From the IMG/VR virus record IMGVR_UViG_3300032117_000156, positions 1 to 23,701 of that record: 23,701 nucleotides of DNA; one strand, given 5' to 3'. The stretch's first letter is position 1; each line of letters begins with the position of its first letter. Shown here piece by piece: positions 21,563 to 23,701 of the stretch. The position numbers were made by a program, and so were the translations under genes. The notes beneath the pieces are model-generated. The model saw nothing but the letters and a program-made list of their open reading frames with translations, did not search any database and was not told the DNA's origin. The stretch comes from a virus.

Positions 21563-22153
21563 TCACACGCTATAACGTTCCTGGTTGGATAAAAGATTCA
21601 TATTAACTACTACCAGGTGTGCATAGGCCACAGAATGGCTACGTTTGAAAAAATAACTGTCATCCTCGGGACGTTCCCAAACTGATTCACCAACCTCTTT
21701 CCAAGTTCGACCTATTAGGTGTCGTTTTGCCGGACGTATTACTGCCAACAACATAGCCATACGCACAATACTATTAACTGCTTCTGGCATTTGTATTAGT
21801 GTTTTATAGTGATTACCAATGTGTATTAGTTTTCCACAGAACTCTGGATCATACAGTTTGTCCCATTTGGGTTCCTGTGCAATAAGTTCTTGTAAATGTT
21901 CTTCACTCTTTATCTGCGTATATAACGATACGTTCAAAAAGTCCAGTTTAGCATAGCCGCGATCTTCTGCCGACTCATGGTCAATGCTGGCAATACCAGT
22001 AAATGGATCAACAGGAATGTCTGTGGCATATACTCCTGTATTGTGTCGAATTAAACGACCATCACGCAGGATGCTCGCAGGTGTAGTTTTAAGCAATGCA
22101 AGTGCTCGATCTCTATCGGGGAAGTCAATATCAATGTCTGATTTAAATTTCAT
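21563..22153 (-). CDS. Short protein resembling DNA polymerase III alpha palm, 196 aa
   Basis: Two blocks recall the catalytic palm of bacterial DnaE. KSDIDIDFPDRDRAL resembles PDFDIDF...RD, placing D8 and D10 at the metal-binding positions. RHNTGVYATDIP...AEDRGYAKLDFLNVSLY resembles the H-x-x-G-V...KFDFLGL block, placing the third Asp at D71. Only about 60 residues separate the blocks, against about 150 in DnaE, and there is no PHP or tau-binding domain. It may therefore be a minimal relative with another job. The C-terminal half is helical. The ATG overlaps the stop of the zinc-finger gene upstream (ATGA), which suggests the two proteins act together. Activity is unproven. Confidence 0.78.
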   Translation of the reverse strand: MKFKSDIDIDFPDRDRALALLKTTPASILRDGRLIRHNTGVYATDIPVDPFTGIASIDHESAEDRGYAKLDFLNVSLYTQIKSEEHLQELIAQEPKWDKLYDPEFCGKLIHIGNHYKTLIQMPEAVNSIVRMAMLLAVIRPAKRHLIGRTWKEVGESVWERPEDDSYFFKRSHSVAYAHLVVVNMNLLSNQERYSV

Positions 22154-22842
22154 AGATTTGCTTTCTGCAATATATCCTTAACCCACTCAGTGTCTGCTAG
22201 ATAATCTTTAAATTTGCGTTGCCAGTGGTCGGGATCAATCCACGGCAGGATTATTTGAACTTGTTCATCACCCAGGTTATCCAGGAACTCAACTCCCGAT
22301 GTGCAGTTATAAACGACCCACGGGCTAATGCGACCGGTAGCAATATGATGCACCACACGATTGCTGTTACCATACCTAAAATAGTCGCTAAATCCATTCC
22401 TAAGTTCCAAATGATCTTCTGCATACGTTTGCATTTCATTTAATGCTCTCTCCAATGCGTCCTGTACTGCTTCTCTACGTAACCACTCGTGCAAGTAGGT
22501 GACATAGAACTCGTCTTTACACCAGTGGTCAATTTTCTTGTTGTTTTTTAATAGCCAGTCTAAGAAAGCTGTGGGATTAATGCCACGTATACCTACCATA
22601 TGACGACCCCACTTAACAAACGCACCATAGTATGGGCTAGTTACAAAGTTCTCGTAGCTCTTTAACTTGGCGCTACCCTGTGTCATTTCATAAAACTTTA
22701 GATATGCTTTAAGTCCTAATTGCACACCTACTTCTTTTTCTTGTTGCCAACGACGCTTTTGTTCACAGAGATGCACAGCCAACGTACTTTCCTTGGCAAA
22801 TGTTTTTTCACAATACCGACACTTAAATGATGTTGCAGTCAT
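22150..22842 (-). CDS. Zinc-finger protein of T4-like phages, 230 aa
   Basis: Residues 6-26 form a zinc finger (FKCRYCEKTFAKESTLAVHL, then C), C2HC-like: C8, C11, H24, C26. The rest is a helical domain with Trp- and Tyr-rich segments (LGLKAYLKFYEMTQGSAKLK, SPYYGAFVKWGRHM, and then ISPWVVYNCTSGVEFL). Proteins of this pattern are conserved in T4-like cyanophages as far as I recall, next to a polymerase-III-like fragment, as here. DNA binding during replication or repair is the likely role. It overlaps the upstream gene by 20 nt and the downstream one by 4 nt. Confidence 0.82.
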   Translation of the reverse strand: MTATSFKCRYCEKTFAKESTLAVHLCEQKRRWQQEKEVGVQLGLKAYLKFYEMTQGSAKLKSYENFVTSPYYGAFVKWGRHMVGIRGINPTAFLDWLLKNNKKIDHWCKDEFYVTYLHEWLRREAVQDALERALNEMQTYAEDHLELRNGFSDYFRYGNSNRVVHHIATGRISPWVVYNCTSGVEFLDNLGDEQVQIILPWIDPDHWQRKFKDYLADTEWVKDILQKANL

Positions 22843-23560
22843 TGATATACTTTACAAGATACTCGTTAAGAACAGCATGTTCTCCTGCTTTTGGGTGACG
22901 CATATGGTCAGGAGTTGATTGAGGTCCAATAAAATTGCCACCAGTAGATGAAGCCTTAGCAACACCTTGTTCATGCTGGTACCCAACTGCACACCAACGG
23001 AACCCATCAATGATACAATCTGTACTGGACAATAAACTTAATCTAGGATTTTCCAGTAGATATCTATAACTATCATCAGCCTGTTGATATACCAATACGC
23101 GATGTCCTCTAGACTTTAAGCTATCTATAGTTGACAGTATACGATACAGTAAATCTTCAGTTCTGTCAATTAAGCTATAGGCTTCTACCATTAGTTTTTG
23201 TTTAACAAACTTTTCACTTTCTGTTTTGTTCCAGAAGTGATCGTAACGATTAGCAAATTCCTGATTTTGCGGATTACACCAGCGTCCTTCAAACGAGTCA
23301 GCTTCAGTTGCTGGATCCATACCAAGAATAGGTATTTCGCCACGGCTTATAAAAGTTAATCCTAATACATACAAAGTAGGTTCTGTTGCTCTATAACTAT
23401 GCTTTAGTGTAGTTCTAATTATTCTGCTGTTGGCGCTACCACCGATGGCCAAACTTTCTGCATGTGGAATACCCAATCGGTTAGCCAAGTCTACATGTCC
23501 GTTGCCAATGGCATATCCTTCCATGTAACTACATCCATTGACAACTAGATTCTTGATCAT
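22823..23560 (-). CDS. SGNH-hydrolase-like protein (second copy of the fold), 245 aa
   Basis: The N-terminus (NLVVNGCSYMEGYAIG) gives the block-I nucleophile candidate S11, the IGGSANSRIIRTTL segment supplies block-II-like Gly/Asn, and the C-terminal TPDHMRHPKAGEHAVLNEYL gives the Asp/His pair. The layout is the same as the plus-strand protein at 4426-5163, with low overall identity. It is probably an esterase-type or carbohydrate-modifying enzyme, or a non-catalytic derivative. The ATG overlaps the stop of the gene at the right edge (ATGA), and the next gene begins inside its last 20 bases. Confidence 0.72.
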   Translation of the reverse strand: MIKNLVVNGCSYMEGYAIGNGHVDLANRLGIPHAESLAIGGSANSRIIRTTLKHSYRATEPTLYVLGLTFISRGEIPILGMDPATEADSFEGRWCNPQNQEFANRYDHFWNKTESEKFVKQKLMVEAYSLIDRTEDLLYRILSTIDSLKSRGHRVLVYQQADDSYRYLLENPRLSLLSSTDCIIDGFRWCAVGYQHEQGVAKASSTGGNFIGPQSTPDHMRHPKAGEHAVLNEYLVKYINDCNII

Positions 23561-23701
23561 GTTAGCTCTTTGATCTTTTTATCATCCCATCCTAGCTCTT
23601 TTGCATAGGCCTTGAGATCGTCTTTAGTATTAATTTGTGCTAATAGTTTAATTTCATCTTCTTTTAAATCAGGTCGTAGTGCTTTTAAGAATTTAACAGC
23701 C
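23557..23701 (-). CDS. C-terminal end of an unidentified phage gene (5' end outside window)
   Basis: Forty-seven residues are visible, in two helical stretches (AVKFLKALRPDLKEDEIKLL and DLKAYAKELGWDDKKIKELT), followed by TGA overlapping the next ATG. The frame is open to the window edge and the composition is clearly coding. The helix-turn-helix-like tail is common in small phage replication proteins, but I cannot name it. Confidence 0.7.
   Translation of the reverse strand, partial: AVKFLKALRPDLKEDEIKLLAQINTKDDLKAYAKELGWDDKKIKELT

Noticed and set aside
1-23701. tRNA genes, CRISPR arrays and insertion sequences
   Set aside because: No cloverleaf-like runs, regularly spaced repeats, transposase frames or terminal inverted repeats were seen by eye; a tRNA or covariance-model scan was not possible here.

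Overview
The window looks like part of the genome of a large T4-type tailed phage (Caudoviricetes, myovirus-like). Direct support: a T4-like primase (gp61 type) next to a replicative helicase (gp41 type); an aerobic ribonucleotide reductase alpha chain; several exact T4-type late promoters (TATAAATA); proteins opening with what look like prohead-protease targeting sequences; a GIY-YIG homing endonuclease; and dense packing with 1-4 nt gene overlaps. There are no rRNA, tRNA or CRISPR signals. The Isc proteins are closest in wording to gamma/betaproteobacterial IscU and IscA, so a proteobacterial host is likely. The exact host is not visible.

Layout (most genes run right to left on the minus strand). 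23701-21563: end of an unidentified gene, an SGNH-like protein, a zinc-finger protein and a short protein resembling the palm of DNA polymerase III alpha. 21522-20520 (plus): a conserved small protein and a homing endonuclease. 20426-16403: a virion-type protein, then primase, helicase and a radical SAM protein. 15397-16419 (plus): a second radical SAM protein, convergent with the first. 15319-11107: a late operon with a small protein, an Ala/Pro/Gln-rich protein, two nucleotidyltransferase-like proteins (one fused to a GNAT domain) and a DNA/RNA-ligase-like protein. 11027-7896: probable virion or head proteins and small conserved phage proteins. 7837-5127: an operon under a strong sigma70-type promoter with two exported small proteins, an iscU gene split in two, a Cys-rich small protein, iscA and a glycosyltransferase-like protein. 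4426-5163 (plus): another SGNH-like protein. 4378-1: RecB/Cas4-like nuclease, a third radical SAM protein, a tail-fibre-type protein, a hypothetical protein and nrdA, which runs off the left edge.

How it fits together. Primase, helicase, nuclease, RNR and the polymerase-like fragment serve DNA synthesis. IscU/IscA with three radical SAM enzymes suggest that the phage supports Fe-S cluster supply for its own enzymes. Late genes 15081-11107 and 8321-7896 include four proteins with N-termini of the form MK/R...(I/L)xE, like the T4 capsid-targeting sequence. Head-packaged, injected nucleotidyltransferase/ligase enzymes are therefore a plausible and little-described system. Several genes have promoters placed so that the start codon lies at or next to +1, suggesting leaderless mRNAs from both host-type and late promoters.
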